Positions 9,193-18,660 of a DNA stretch of 57,276 nucleotides are shown piece after piece (the stretch's first letter is position 1; the number at the start of each line of letters is the position of its first letter). The notes under the pieces are model-generated. The model was given only the letters and a program-made list of their open reading frames with translations. It searched no databases and was not told the origin of the DNA. The translations under genes were made by a program, and so were the position numbers. Source of the stretch: Verrucomicrobiota bacterium. Lineage in GTDB: Bacteria; Verrucomicrobiota; Verrucomicrobiia; Verrucomicrobiales; Akkermansiaceae. Location: the NCBI GenBank assembly GCA_027619375.1, contig JAQCFL010000003.1:1-57276 (forward strand). The letters run 5' to 3'.

Positions 9193-11643
9193 TCACTTGG
9201 GCAGGTTGAGGGTTCGCAGCGGACGGGTGTCCTCGGGAGCGCTCTCCAGTTGCTTGATGAGCGCGGCGACCCGGTCGGCGTGACCGGCCATGCTCTTTTC
9301 CTTCATGGTTCGGAGTTGCGTTTCGAGTTCCCGCAGTTGCGGCAGCACCTCCCGGGCGGCGGCGCCGTAGGACTCCAGGGTCTTGAGGCAGGCGGGGATG
9401 CGGGCGTTCTTGCCCCACTTGTCGATGTCCATCACCTCAATGCACAATGGCATGCCTTCCTTGATGCGGTAGTGGGCAAACAGGTCGAGGCCGCGCAGCC
9501 GAACGCCACTGGCGAACATCACGCCGCTCGGGGACTGGTGTTTGATCGACTCGTAGATGGCGGGCAGGAGGGGTTCGATCTCTTCGAAGCTCAGCTGCAT
9601 GTAAACCGAGGTGACCGTGCCACGGGCCCGGCCGTCGTCGTTCTTGAGCAGGCGATCGACGGCGGGAAAGAGCTTGTCGAGATCGACCCCGCTGGTGGAC
9701 TTGGCGAACATTCCGGCCTTGCCCATCGCGCCGCCCGGGTAGAACAGGGCGTAGCCGATGTAGCGCTGGGTGAACTCCCGCGGATCGTTGGGGTCGGAGG
9801 CCACCGCCAGGTCGAGCAGCTTGGCGGCGGACTGGCGGGCCGGATCGCCGATCGCGGAGAGGGCATAGGTGGCCTGGATCCGCAGCCAGACATCGTCGGA
9901 GGCCAGGGCCTCCGTGAGAGCTGGCACTGCGGCGGCAGCCTTCATTTCGCCGAGGGCCACACAGGCCCCGTAGCGGGTGTTGGCTTCCTTGGCGGAGAGC
10001 ATGGTGAGAACGGTTTGCACGGTGGCGTCATCCGCCTTCGGGGCGAGGGCTTCGGCGGCCCGCTGGCGAACCGCCGGGGACCAGCTGGTCAGGTCCTTCA
10101 CGAGCGCCTCCTTTGACTTGGCGAGGTAGGGGGTCATGCCCTTCCCGGGCACCGTGAAGCCGCGTCCGGCCTCGATGGTGTCAGCCAGGGCGGGGCCGGT
10201 CAGTTCGGCCTGCGGGTGGCGCCCCTTGCCGGCGATGTAGAGATTCTCGCGGGGCAGCAGGTAAGCCAGGAGGTAGGCGCCGGTGCAGTCCCAGTTGTTG
10301 TATTTGTCGCTCTTGTCGGCGCCCTGGTAGGAAAAGCTGCCGTCCCAGCGGCGGGCGAGGTCGTAATACCAGCGGAGTTCGTTGAGGAAGGCCGAGGTGG
10401 CCGCTGGTCCGGCCCGGCCGGCTCCCAGCGCACCCCACAGGTAGCTGAAATAGTTGCCGGTGTGGCCCATTTCGCGCTCGCCGTAGGAGGCGACGATCAT
10501 CCGGGAGAAAAACGCGGTGCCATCGACATGGTCCTGCACGTCGAACATGACGGCGGCGATGCCGTTTTTGCCGTTACCGGCATGGTTCGAGCCCGGGTTG
10601 TGGTCGCCGTAGGGAACCGTCCCCTTGTTGATGTAGAACTCGAAAAATTTCGTGCCCTTCGCGACCGCCTTGTCGACCTCCGCGTCCTTCACCCCGCACT
10701 TCTGGGCGAGGACCATCGACAGCTGGCAGACGAGGCCCGCCTGGTTCAGAGCGCCGTAGCCGCCGAGCGGCCCATGGTGTTCGCCGTGATTGTCCTCGGG
10801 CCAGGCCATGCCGTGGCCCCAGGAGCCCACCGCGCTCTGGCCGCGGGCGATGGCGTTGGAGTAGGCGCGGATTGCCGGCAGGACATCCTGGTCGCCGGTG
10901 GCCAGGCAGTATTCGGTCAGGAACAGATTGTGGTAGCCCCAGTGCCACGCCACCATGCCGCGGTCGGAGTCGTCGATCTTGAAATCCTTCGGGCCGACCT
11001 TGTGGGCCAGGGCGGCGATGAGCGGGAGGTACTGCTTGTCGCCGGTGGCGAGCAGGGCCAGCGCCCCGATCTCGTCGGGAATGCCGGGCCCGATGTTCCC
11101 GGCGAGGTGAGCGGCACCGAGCTCGATGATCCTGGCGGATTTTTCGCAGTTCCCGAACGGCCACTGTTCACCATAACTGCCCATGACCCGCAGCGGGACG
11201 GTGACGGCAAGTTCCTTGCCCCCGCGCCACAACAGCAGGGACAACCGACCGCCGGCCGCCTTGGCTTCGGCGGCGGTGATGGCGTTGGCGAACGCCACCC
11301 GGGCGTCGGAACTGAACTTTGCCCCACCGACTCCGAGGATCACGTCGTTGACCTGCACGATACCGTCAGCGGGCGAGCCCTTGTCCACCCTGGTGACGAG
11401 AATCTGGCGGGCCTCGGTAGTGACCATCGACCAGGCCCACGTCAGTCCGCGCAGGCCGGTGGGCCCGAGGTTCCAGTCGTGGTTGTTCTTCGCATCGAAC
11501 TTGCCGCCGCTGGTGAGGTCTGGAACGGCGGGCGTTTCCTTCGCGGCGGGACAGGCCGCCGGGAAGGCCAGCCCGAGGGTCATGGCCAAGGTCGCCAGCC
11601 ACCGGGCGGATCGGGGCTGTCTCAGTGATTTCATCGTCTTCAT
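9193..11643 (-). CDS. DUF6288-type exported protein with PDZ-like and HEAT-like regions
   Basis: The function is not known. The 816-residue product has a signal peptide (RWLATLAMTLGLAFPAACPA), a PDZ-like segment at about 75-155 (RQILVTRVDKGSPADGIVQV) and a long helical barrel-like region with several Trp/His-rich motifs (DRGMVAWHWGYHN, GSWGHGMAWPEDNHG). HEAT-like repeats follow (VRQRAAEAL, RYGACVALGEMKA, RIQATYALSAIG). The barrel region resembles an (alpha/alpha)n glycosidase or lyase fold, so an unrecognised carbohydrate-active role is possible. In-frame ATGs at 11676, 11643 and 11634 are all plausible starts; I used 11643. A broken paralogue lies at 30157. It sits between a sulfatase and a GH127 gene, which fits a part in the same pathway. 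Confidence 0.7.
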   Translation of the reverse strand: MKTMKSLRQPRSARWLATLAMTLGLAFPAACPAAKETPAVPDLTSGGKFDAKNNHDWNLGPTGLRGLTWAWSMVTTEARQILVTRVDKGSPADGIVQVNDVILGVGGAKFSSDARVAFANAITAAEAKAAGGRLSLLLWRGGKELAVTVPLRVMGSYGEQWPFGNCEKSARIIELGAAHLAGNIGPGIPDEIGALALLATGDKQYLPLIAALAHKVGPKDFKIDDSDRGMVAWHWGYHNLFLTEYCLATGDQDVLPAIRAYSNAIARGQSAVGSWGHGMAWPEDNHGEHHGPLGGYGALNQAGLVCQLSMVLAQKCGVKDAEVDKAVAKGTKFFEFYINKGTVPYGDHNPGSNHAGNGKNGIAAVMFDVQDHVDGTAFFSRMIVASYGEREMGHTGNYFSYLWGALGAGRAGPAATSAFLNELRWYYDLARRWDGSFSYQGADKSDKYNNWDCTGAYLLAYLLPRENLYIAGKGRHPQAELTGPALADTIEAGRGFTVPGKGMTPYLAKSKEALVKDLTSWSPAVRQRAAEALAPKADDATVQTVLTMLSAKEANTRYGACVALGEMKAAAAVPALTEALASDDVWLRIQATYALSAIGDPARQSAAKLLDLAVASDPNDPREFTQRYIGYALFYPGGAMGKAGMFAKSTSGVDLDKLFPAVDRLLKNDDGRARGTVTSVYMQLSFEEIEPLLPAIYESIKHQSPSGVMFASGVRLRGLDLFAHYRIKEGMPLCIEVMDIDKWGKNARIPACLKTLESYGAAAREVLPQLRELETQLRTMKEKSMAGHADRVAALIKQLESAPEDTRPLRTLNLPK

Positions 11644-11731
11644 GCCGTGGTTCTTCAAGCGTTCCTTGAGTTTCATTAGTTCTAGTTCTATCAGTGGCTC
11701 CCGGGATGGCCACGGGTAATTGGCGGACATT

Positions 11732-13177
11732 TCACTTTTCAGGTGGCGTCTTCCCGCTCTCCTTGCCCGCCCGGCCCTTGCCTCCCACCGGGTAGAGGGT
11801 GGTTGGCTTGGCTACTTCGCCGGCGGGCCGCCGCGCGGCAGGCTCCTTGCCGCCGATTTCGGCCTCCATCTTCGCGGCGAGCGCGGCGAGTTTGGTGACG
11901 ATTTCGGGATGGGCCGCCGCCACGTTGGTGCGTTCTCCGACCTCCTCATCGAGGTTGTAGAGGCGTGGCGCGGTGCCGCTGGCATCGGGCAGCACGCCCC
12001 GGCCCATCGTTTCGTTCTGGGGCACGACGGCGAGTTTCCACGGCCCCTGGCGCACGGCCTCAAGGTCGTAGGCCCGGAAGTAATAGTGTGTCCCGCGGGG
12101 CGATTGGGTCGTTTTTCCCAGCAGCAGGGGTGAAATGTCACGGCCATCGATGACCGGCCCATCCGGCAGGGTGCCCCCGGCAAGCGCGACGGCGGTTGGC
12201 AGGAGGTCGATGGTTCCGGCGACGGCGTCGCACACGCTGCCGGGGGCGATGGTGCCAGGCCAGAGGGCGATGGTTGGCTCGCGCACGCCGCCTTCCCAGG
12301 TGCTGCCCTTGCCGCCGCGCAGCGGTCCGGCGCTGCCGCCGTCGGTGCCCTTGATCAGCCACGGGCCGTTGTCGCTGGTGAAGATCACCAGAGTGCGGCT
12401 GTCGAGCTTCAGCTCGCGCAGGGTGTCGATGATGCGGCCCGTGCTCCAGTCGACCTCCTCCACCCAGTCGCCGAAGCGGCCGTTGGCGGACTTGCCGGCA
12501 AAGGCGGCGCCCGGACGAATCGGCGTGTGCACTGCGGTGTGGGCCATGTAGAGAAAGAACGGCTTGTCCCCGGCTCCACGGAGGAAATCGAGCGCCTCGT
12601 TGGTGTAGCGTTCCACGATGAGGCTCTGGGCCTCGTCGTCGAGCAACTCCTCGACCTTGTCATCGCGCAGCAGCGGCACCACCGGCTTTCCCGACTCGGC
12701 GGACCTTTTCTGCATGTCGTTGGAGTAGGGGATGCCGAAGTAGTGATCGAATCCCTGCCGGGTCGGCAGGAACTCCGGTTGATCCCCGACGTGCCACTTG
12801 CCGATGCACATGGTGGCATAGCCGTTCTCCTTCATGCGTTCCGCGATGGTGTGCTCGGCCGGGTTGAGGCCCTGCTTGCTGCCGGGCCCGTAAACGCCGG
12901 GCACCGAGATGCGGGGGCCGTAGCAACCGGTCAGGAGCTGCGCCCGGGACACCGAGCACACCGGGGCGGCATAGAAGCTGGTCAGCTTCATGCCCCCGAG
13001 CGCCATCCGGTCGAGGTTCGGGGTTTTCTGCGCGGTCGCGCCGAAAGGGCCGATGTCGCCGTAGCCCATGTCATCGATGAAGATGATGACGATGTTGGGT
13101 TTAGCGGCGGGGGCGGGCTCTGCGGCGTGCAGCGGGACCATGAGCAGGGGTGCGAACAGGAGCGGTTTGATTTTCAC
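11732..13177 (-). CDS. Secreted sulfatase (Cys-type, CSVSR motif, GTG start)
   Basis: This formylglycine-dependent sulfatase has 481 residues. I chose a GTG start at 13177 because translation from it gives a clean signal peptide (KIKPLLFAPLLMVPLHA) just ahead of the conserved NIVIIFIDDMGYGD strand; no ATG is better placed, since the upstream in-frame codons are not signal-like. The active-site cysteine is Cys74 in C-S-V-S-R-A-Q, with Val again in the usual Pro/Ala position. FTSDNGPW and GKWHVGD are typical metal- and sulfate-binding segments. The C-terminus is Lys/Pro-rich. It lies 88 nt upstream of the DUF6288-type gene and may be the first gene of that group. Substrate unknown. Confidence 0.83.
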   Translation of the reverse strand: MKIKPLLFAPLLMVPLHAAEPAPAAKPNIVIIFIDDMGYGDIGPFGATAQKTPNLDRMALGGMKLTSFYAAPVCSVSRAQLLTGCYGPRISVPGVYGPGSKQGLNPAEHTIAERMKENGYATMCIGKWHVGDQPEFLPTRQGFDHYFGIPYSNDMQKRSAESGKPVVPLLRDDKVEELLDDEAQSLIVERYTNEALDFLRGAGDKPFFLYMAHTAVHTPIRPGAAFAGKSANGRFGDWVEEVDWSTGRIIDTLRELKLDSRTLVIFTSDNGPWLIKGTDGGSAGPLRGGKGSTWEGGVREPTIALWPGTIAPGSVCDAVAGTIDLLPTAVALAGGTLPDGPVIDGRDISPLLLGKTTQSPRGTHYYFRAYDLEAVRQGPWKLAVVPQNETMGRGVLPDASGTAPRLYNLDEEVGERTNVAAAHPEIVTKLAALAAKMEAEIGGKEPAARRPAGEVAKPTTLYPVGGKGRAGKESGKTPPEK

Positions 13178-13369
13178 GGGTTCGGTTGTTTGGATTGAGT
13201 TTTCGGGTTGGGGTTCTCGACGAGCCTGCCGACCAGATTGTCCGGGTGGGCGACACCTTCCCATCCGTGGTCATCGGTCGATATGAAGTCAAGGAGGAGA
13301 TGTGCCATCGTCCGGCAACCTCCTGGGAGAGGCCGACGGGAGAATGGAATCAGCTTGGAAAGGGTGCGA

Positions 13370-13447
13370 TCAGGGCGCGGTCCGGGGAACCGCCACATGG
13401 TCGATGTCCCAGCCCCGGTATTCGGCGGTGGTTCCGCTCAGACACCA
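13370..13447 (-). pseudogene. Remnant of a C-terminal jelly-roll domain
   Basis: On the minus strand, 25 codons ending at a TGA (13372-13370) read WCLSGTTAEYRGWDIDHVAV and on to a stop. They match the last residues of the protein encoded at 14896-16695 (WCLSGTTAEYLGWYIDDVQV). The fragment begins 10 nt after the stop of the PEP-CTERM gene and has no start of its own. It looks like the tail of a former gene left after a recombination or insertion. Confidence 0.65.
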
Positions 13448-13457
13448 GGGAAGGACA

Positions 13458-14496
13458 TCACCCCGTGCGCCTGCGTCGACGAGCCATGAGGCCGAGACCA
13501 ACCAAGCCCAGCAGACTCATCGTTCCCGGTTCAGGGATGACCGACAACGACCCGGTACCCAAGAACCAGGTGGGGTTCGAACTGGCATTGTAGATTCCGG
13601 GTTCCTGTTCCACACCCTCCAAGAAAAGGCCGGCAACGATATTGGTGCCGGGGTTGTTCAGCTCAATGATCCCGGTGCCGGTGATGTAAACCGTGGTTGT
13701 ATCGGGCAGCGAGGTGTCGGTGGTGATCTGGAGCCTGCTGTCATCGAGCGTCGTGTTGCCCGTGTAGGCGTTGCCGGCGTTGGCGAGGGTCACTCCCATG
13801 CCCGCCCAACGGGCTGGTCATTGTGACGTTGGTGACGCCGCTGCCGATCACCCCGAGCACGTTGACATTCTTAATCCTGAAGGAATTCCCCTGGTCGACG
13901 ATGAACGAGCCCCCCTGGAGGTCCATGCTGCTGCTGGCGTCGGTTATCGTGGCGGTCCCGATATCCGCATAGATGAGGTCTATCGTGTTCGTGCTCGTGA
14001 TCGAACCATTGAGGGTGATGATGCTGTTGTTGCCGCCCTGATTGGCGAGGTAGACGGAGCTGCCGACGGTCGCCTCGAGAACGAGGTTTGGATTCACCGT
14101 CACTCTCAAGTCATTACCACCAGAGAACAGCGCATCGGCCAGATCCCCACCGCTTGCGTAGAGGTGGATGGTGCCGGGGCCATTGATGGTGGTGGTGAAC
14201 ACGGTCGGGATGCCAACAATGTTGTAGGCATGCACGTCGCCGGACACACCCATCTCGAAGCTGCCGTCGGCGTCGCTGTTGACCTGAACATTGTCGCCGG
14301 CCGTGGTGGTGGCGCTCCCACCGTCGGAGAACGCGCCGGTATCGTCCGCAGTCCAGAAGGCATCCGTGCCCCAGGTTCCACCGCTGCCGAAATCAGGGGT
14401 CGCGCCATTGGGGTCCCAATAAAGGCTCGCCGCCTGAGCAGCCCCGATCATCATCACCGCTGCCAGTCCGATTCCCAGAAGTTTGCGTCGCTTCAT
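13458..14496 (-). pseudogene. Frameshifted PEP-CTERM beta-rich secreted protein
   Basis: The gene reads from ATG 14496 (signal peptide MKRRKLLGIGLAAVMMIGAA) through a beta-rich passenger-like region to about 13800. There the frame is lost after SPLGGH and continues in another frame (GVTLANAGNAYTGN) to the stop at 13458. The paralogue at 14896-16695 reads through the same place as GPLGGHSNDKGRLVLANSG, which shows what is missing. The end is a PEP-CTERM signal: IPEPGTMSLLGLVGLGLMARRRRRTG. Both halves are well conserved, so either the break is recent or it is an assembly error. The protein would be an exported surface or matrix protein; no enzymatic motif is seen. Confidence 0.75.
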
Positions 14497-14595
14497 TGAT
14501 TTCAAATTTGCGTTACTTTCGCGTTGGGGCAATGTCACTGAGGAATACACGTCGGCAAGGCTATGGGGCAGCAGTGCACCTGCAAGGGATCTATT

Positions 14596-14614
14596 GTCAC
14601 ACGATGATGTGAGG
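14596..14614 (-). promoter_or_regulatory. Copy of the recurring CWTCGTGYGAY motif
   Basis: The minus strand reads CCTCACATCATCGTGTGAC, 100 nt upstream of the frameshifted PEP-CTERM gene start. It matches copies at 16810, 41857, 47878 and 54863. TCACA and TGTGA also form a local inverted repeat. It may be an operator or activator site; the binding protein is unknown. Confidence 0.5.
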
Positions 14615-14783
14615 TCGGCCCACCGCGCCGCAAGCAGGTGTTGTAGGGCCATTCAATTACTGGCCCTGGCCGCCGCAACCTGCGGCCATGAAGGCTTCCC
14701 GCCTCGTGCCTGCGGGGGCGTGGACCCTGCCGCCGACAAGCGAGCCGCCCCTCCGCTTCCTCCCGTCCGGAAGACCCCAAAGG

Positions 14784-14814
14784 AAACGGCGACTCCGGGT
14801 TGGAGCCGCCGTTT
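14784..14814 (-). terminator. Hairpin downstream of the 14896-16695 gene
   Basis: A 13-bp stem with one mismatch (AAACGGCGACTCC against GGAGCCGCCGTTT) and a 5-nt loop lies 81 nt after the stop codon. On the minus strand it is followed by a moderately T-rich stretch rather than a clean T-run. It probably terminates the upstream gene. Confidence 0.6.
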
Positions 14815-14895
14815 CGTTGGATTGCCTGCGAAAGGGATTTCCGGCCCGCCGTCCGCGGCACCGGGGAAGCCGGGCCGCGGGCAGGGGCGGAATCA

Positions 14896-16695
14896 TCATT
14901 CTGGTGCGGTCTCCGTGACTTGCACGTCGTCGATGTACCAACCCAGGTACTCGGCGGTGGTTCCGCTCAGACACCATTCGATGCGCACCATCTGGCCGAC
15001 GGCGGCGGTGATGTCGATCGCGGGGACGTCCTTCCAGTTGGCGAGGTTCACTTCACCGGAATCATCCGCAGTATAGACGGCGGCCACGATCACGTCATCG
15101 GTGGTAGCATTGATGATGTTGACCACCGCCGTGTCGTCGGCCTGGAGGTCGAGGGCCTCGGCAAAGGTCAGTTCGGCACCAGCCACGCCGGTCAGGTCGA
15201 TGACCGGCGAACGCAGGCAGGTCTCGGTGGGAACGATGTATTCCCCGGCATCGGCGAGGCCGAGGTTGGTGCCCCAGCAATTGGTGGAACCACCGTTACC
15301 GGTGAGGACGTCACCGCCGGGGCTGGTGGAGTCCGGGTCACCGTGCTCCCAGGAGCTGCCGGTCGCGCCTGCGACCTTGAGCGTATAGCCGCCGTCGTCA
15401 GCCTCGAAGTCCTCCTCATAAAACGGCAGCGGATCCTTCTCGACCACCGCGAAAAAGCGGGTCGGGTCACCCGGCGGCAGGGGAATGGTGAGCAGGTTGG
15501 TCCCGCTCCCCGAGGCCGGGATGTTCTCGTTGCTGTCCCAGACCGGCCAACCCGCGCGGGGGATCGAGAGATCGGTCTCACTAATCAGGTCGTAAACCTT
15601 CCCCACCTGGCTGTTCCAAGTGAGGTCAAGGTTTGCGCCGTCCTGGTCGATGGTCAGCACGAAGGTGGGCCCGCTGGACGAGACGACCTCCAATAGGCCG
15701 TTCCCAGTGAAAAGGGCGCTCTCGTTGTCAGCGCCGAGGTCTATGATCGATCCAACCCTGCCCCATTTGCCTCCGGCCTGCTCCAAGCCTTCGATATACA
15801 GGCCGGCAATCGTGTCGGTGCCGGTGAAATTCAACTCAAAGGTCCCGTTGTTGGTGATGTAGATCTTGGTTGTATCAGGCAGCGAGGAGGCGGTCGTGAG
15901 CCGGATAATGCTCGTGTCGAGAATCGTGTTGCCCGTGTAGGCGTTGCCCGAGTTGGCGAGGACCAGCCTCCCCTTGTCATTTGAATGGCCGCCCAGCGGG
16001 CCGGACCTCTGGACATGGTGGACGCCGCTGCCGAGCACCCCGCTCACCGTGTGGAGCTTGGGCCTGAAAGTGCCCCCTGATTCGGAGAGGAATGATCCCC
16101 CCTGGAGGTCAATGTCGCCGTTCAAGGTGAGGCCCCCAGGGCGTCCAAAAAGAAGGTCTACGGTGTTCGTACTCGTGATTGAACCATTGTACGTGGCGTT
16201 GGCGTTGTTTCCGCCACTTGTCCCGAGGGTCACGGTGCTTCCGCCGGCCGCCTCGAGAACGAGGTTTGGATCCATCACAAATCTCTGGTCGCCACCCGTG
16301 GAAACCACCGCGTTGGCGTCACCCAAACCGCTTGTGTGCACGTGGATGGTACTGGCGAGGCCATTGACGTTGGCGAAGGGGCTGGCAGTCGATGGGATTA
16401 CCATCCTGCTGACCTGCACACTACCGGACACATTCATCGCAAAGCTGGCAATGTTTAGGTGGTTGATGTAAACAACGTCGTCGGACGCTGTGGTGGCAGT
16501 TCCTCCATCGGAGAAACCGCCCGAGTTGTCCGTGGTCCAAAAGGCATCCGTACCCCAGGTTCCACCGTTGCCAAACCCCGGGTCGGTACCGTTCTGGTCC
16601 CAGTAATAGTCCGCCGCCTGGGCGGAGCCCGCAGCCACCGCCACGATCAAGCCGGCCAGCAGCGCCTTTATTGTCTTCAGGTAATCTTTCATCAT
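14896..16695 (-). CDS. Secreted beta-rich protein with C-terminal MAM/jelly-roll-like domain
   Basis: The 599-residue protein has a signal peptide (LKTIKALLAGLIVAVAAGSAQA). A beta-helix-like passenger region follows, with the repeat-type motifs YYWDQNGTDPGFGNGGTWGT and AYTGNTILD seen in autotransporter-like proteins. Next is a short domain of the kind common in Verrucomicrobiota secreted proteins (LTWNSQVGKVYDLISETDL), and then a C-terminal sandwich starting FYEEDFEADDGGYT and ending WCLSGTTAEYLGWYIDDVQV. Unlike its paralogue at 13458-14496 it has no PEP-CTERM tail, so its anchoring is unclear. ATG codons at 16695 and 16692 are equivalent choices. It is probably a cell-surface adhesin or glycan-binding protein; no catalytic motif was recognised. 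Confidence 0.75.
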   Translation of the reverse strand: MMKDYLKTIKALLAGLIVAVAAGSAQAADYYWDQNGTDPGFGNGGTWGTDAFWTTDNSGGFSDGGTATTASDDVVYINHLNIASFAMNVSGSVQVSRMVIPSTASPFANVNGLASTIHVHTSGLGDANAVVSTGGDQRFVMDPNLVLEAAGGSTVTLGTSGGNNANATYNGSITSTNTVDLLFGRPGGLTLNGDIDLQGGSFLSESGGTFRPKLHTVSGVLGSGVHHVQRSGPLGGHSNDKGRLVLANSGNAYTGNTILDTSIIRLTTASSLPDTTKIYITNNGTFELNFTGTDTIAGLYIEGLEQAGGKWGRVGSIIDLGADNESALFTGNGLLEVVSSSGPTFVLTIDQDGANLDLTWNSQVGKVYDLISETDLSIPRAGWPVWDSNENIPASGSGTNLLTIPLPPGDPTRFFAVVEKDPLPFYEEDFEADDGGYTLKVAGATGSSWEHGDPDSTSPGGDVLTGNGGSTNCWGTNLGLADAGEYIVPTETCLRSPVIDLTGVAGAELTFAEALDLQADDTAVVNIINATTDDVIVAAVYTADDSGEVNLANWKDVPAIDITAAVGQMVRIEWCLSGTTAEYLGWYIDDVQVTETAPE

Positions 16696-16773
16696 TTTAA
16701 TTTGTTTTTCCGGAGTTCTAACTTCACGAGTCATTCGACCTGGAAACTGACACTAGTTTGATTGAAACAGGGC

Positions 16774-16829
16774 ATATCGTGCGAGGGCAAGGGGAATCAA
16801 ATTTTGCCTATCGCACGATGATGGGATGG
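16774..16829 (-). promoter_or_regulatory. Recurring motif plus inverted copy upstream of the secreted-protein gene
   Basis: The minus strand at 16829-16810 reads CCATCCCATCATCGTGCGAT, 115 nt upstream of the gene start. A second, oppositely oriented copy (ATCGTGCGA on the plus strand, 16776-16784) makes a 9-bp inverted repeat with it, 26 nt apart. A looser variant lies at 16846-16862. Paired sites would suit a dimeric regulator. Confidence 0.5.
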
Positions 16830-16929
16830 CAGCGCTCTTATCAGGTCTCGTGCGAAGACGAGCCCTCCTTTGCGATCATTCCATACCGATTGTCGGTTCC
16901 GCCTCCCGGGTTGCTCGGGGAGGTCAATC

Positions 16930-18510
16930 TCAGAGGATCCGGATGATCGACAGCGAATGGGGTGGCAGACTGACCTTCCCCTGGCTGACCTTGATCTGGG
17001 ACCTCACGGGCACCACCCGGTCGGGATGCTCCGCATCGTTGAAGGCGTCGGGCGAATCACCGGCAAGGGTCGCGATGTCGAAGGTGCCGTCGAGCAGTTG
17101 GTCGCCGAGTTTGATGGTGCAGACGACGTTGGCTTCAGGATCGCGGTTCGTCAGGGCGATGGCCCAGCGCTTGCCCGATTCGTCGGTGGTGGCAATCCCG
17201 TCGAGTTGTTCGTTGCGCTGCCCCGCCTCCAGATTCATGGGGACGACCCGCGCTTCCAGGTCATTGGCATACATCGCCAGGGTGTGGAAGGTGGTGCGTC
17301 TCACGATGCCCTTGGGGTGGACGCGGAGGGGGCCGCGGGTGTTGACGATCGGGGCGATGTTGGCCATCCCCACATCGTCGCAGTGCCGCAGGCAGGCATT
17401 GAGGAACGCGGATGTGAACACGGCATCGGCCATGGTGTAGGTGCTGTCGATGGCATTGTCCTCGCGTCTCTTGATGAACTCCGCAGCCTTCTCGTCGTCC
17501 GCCCGCACCACGCCCTTGCGCGGGAAGCCCGGATGGAACCAATGGCGGAGGTTCCATTCGTCGTAGGCGATCTTGATCTTGCCACGGAACCCGGCCTCCT
17601 CGATGTTCTTGACGACGCCGATGATCGTCTTCTCCGGTCCGCCACAGAATTTCATGCACTCCTTGTAGGTGATGGGCTTTTCCTTGTTGTGCCAGTAGGA
17701 ATGCACCGCCATATAGCTGAGGTCCGCGCCGGCAGCCTTGAGCAGGGGCAGATTCCATTCGCGTTTGTCCAGCCAGGCCGCGGCGGCCAGCTCGATGTCC
17801 GGGTCGGCGGCCTGCATCAGTCCGGCGCACTGGTGGACGAGCGGCCCCCATGTTTCCGGCGTCTTGCGGCCGATCTCCCAGTATCCGTAGTTTTCGTTGC
17901 CGATGCTCCAATACTTCACCTTGTACGGTTGCTCGTGGCCGTTGGCCTTGCGCAGTTCGGCGTATTCGCCGGTGGTTCCGTTGCAGTATTCCACCCATTG
18001 CCTCATCTCCTCGGGGGTGCCGTTGCCGGCGTTGGTGCAAATGTAGGGCTCGCAGCCGACCAGGCGGCACCATTCGACAAACTCGTCGGTGCCGAAGGTG
18101 TTGGGGTCGGTCGCGCCCCAGACCGGATCCGGCACGGGCTGGCGTTCCTTGCCCACGCCGTCCTTCCAATGATAGCCGCTGACGAAGCATCCGCCGGGCC
18201 AGCGCACCACCGAAAGTTTCAGCTCCTTCATTGCGGCGATGACGTCCTTGCGGAAGCCGCGCTCGTCCGCCCGCGGTGAGCCGGGCTCAAACAGGCCGCC
18301 GTAGATCTGATCGTCGAAATGCTCGATGAAGCCCCCGAACAGCATCGGGCTATACGGCCTTGACGGGGCGGTGGTGTCGATGGTGACGAGCCCTTGCGCC
18401 TCCGGCGCGGAATCGGCGCCAGTCTTGTCTTTCGCCGCGGCGGAATCGGGGACGCTGAGTCCCGCCATCAGTATTGCCAAGGCCAGGATCGGGGTGTTTC
18501 GCATGTTCAT
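16930..18510 (-). CDS. GH51 alpha-L-arabinofuranosidase, secreted
   Basis: This retaining alpha-L-arabinofuranosidase releases alpha-linked arabinofuranose from arabinans, arabinoxylan or arabinogalactan side chains. The 526-residue protein has a signal peptide (PILALAILMAGLSVPDSAAA), a (beta/alpha)8 barrel with acid/base Glu206 in WSIGNENYGY and nucleophile Glu318 in IAYDEWNLRHW, and the usual C-terminal beta domain. FGGFIEH and VVRWPGGCF are typical GH51 strands. ATG 18510 and ATG 18504 are equivalent starts. It is the last gene of the large minus-strand cluster that begins at 29571, separated from the GH29-like gene by 150 nt that contain no recognised site. Most GH51 enzymes are cytoplasmic; export is consistent with the rest of this locus. 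Confidence 0.9.
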   Translation of the reverse strand: MNMRNTPILALAILMAGLSVPDSAAAKDKTGADSAPEAQGLVTIDTTAPSRPYSPMLFGGFIEHFDDQIYGGLFEPGSPRADERGFRKDVIAAMKELKLSVVRWPGGCFVSGYHWKDGVGKERQPVPDPVWGATDPNTFGTDEFVEWCRLVGCEPYICTNAGNGTPEEMRQWVEYCNGTTGEYAELRKANGHEQPYKVKYWSIGNENYGYWEIGRKTPETWGPLVHQCAGLMQAADPDIELAAAAWLDKREWNLPLLKAAGADLSYMAVHSYWHNKEKPITYKECMKFCGGPEKTIIGVVKNIEEAGFRGKIKIAYDEWNLRHWFHPGFPRKGVVRADDEKAAEFIKRREDNAIDSTYTMADAVFTSAFLNACLRHCDDVGMANIAPIVNTRGPLRVHPKGIVRRTTFHTLAMYANDLEARVVPMNLEAGQRNEQLDGIATTDESGKRWAIALTNRDPEANVVCTIKLGDQLLDGTFDIATLAGDSPDAFNDAEHPDRVVPVRSQIKVSQGKVSLPPHSLSIIRIL

Positions 18511-18660
18511 AAGGTGTGTTTTGTTGGTGATTTGGATGTGAATTCTCCGGTTCCCGGGTCGGCCGCTACGGCAAGGGCCGCGCCGCCGTTCGCCGGGCGA
18601 GGCCTTGAAGCCTGGCAGGCGAATCGACTCCCGTTGATGGTCGGTGCGTTTGCCATATCA

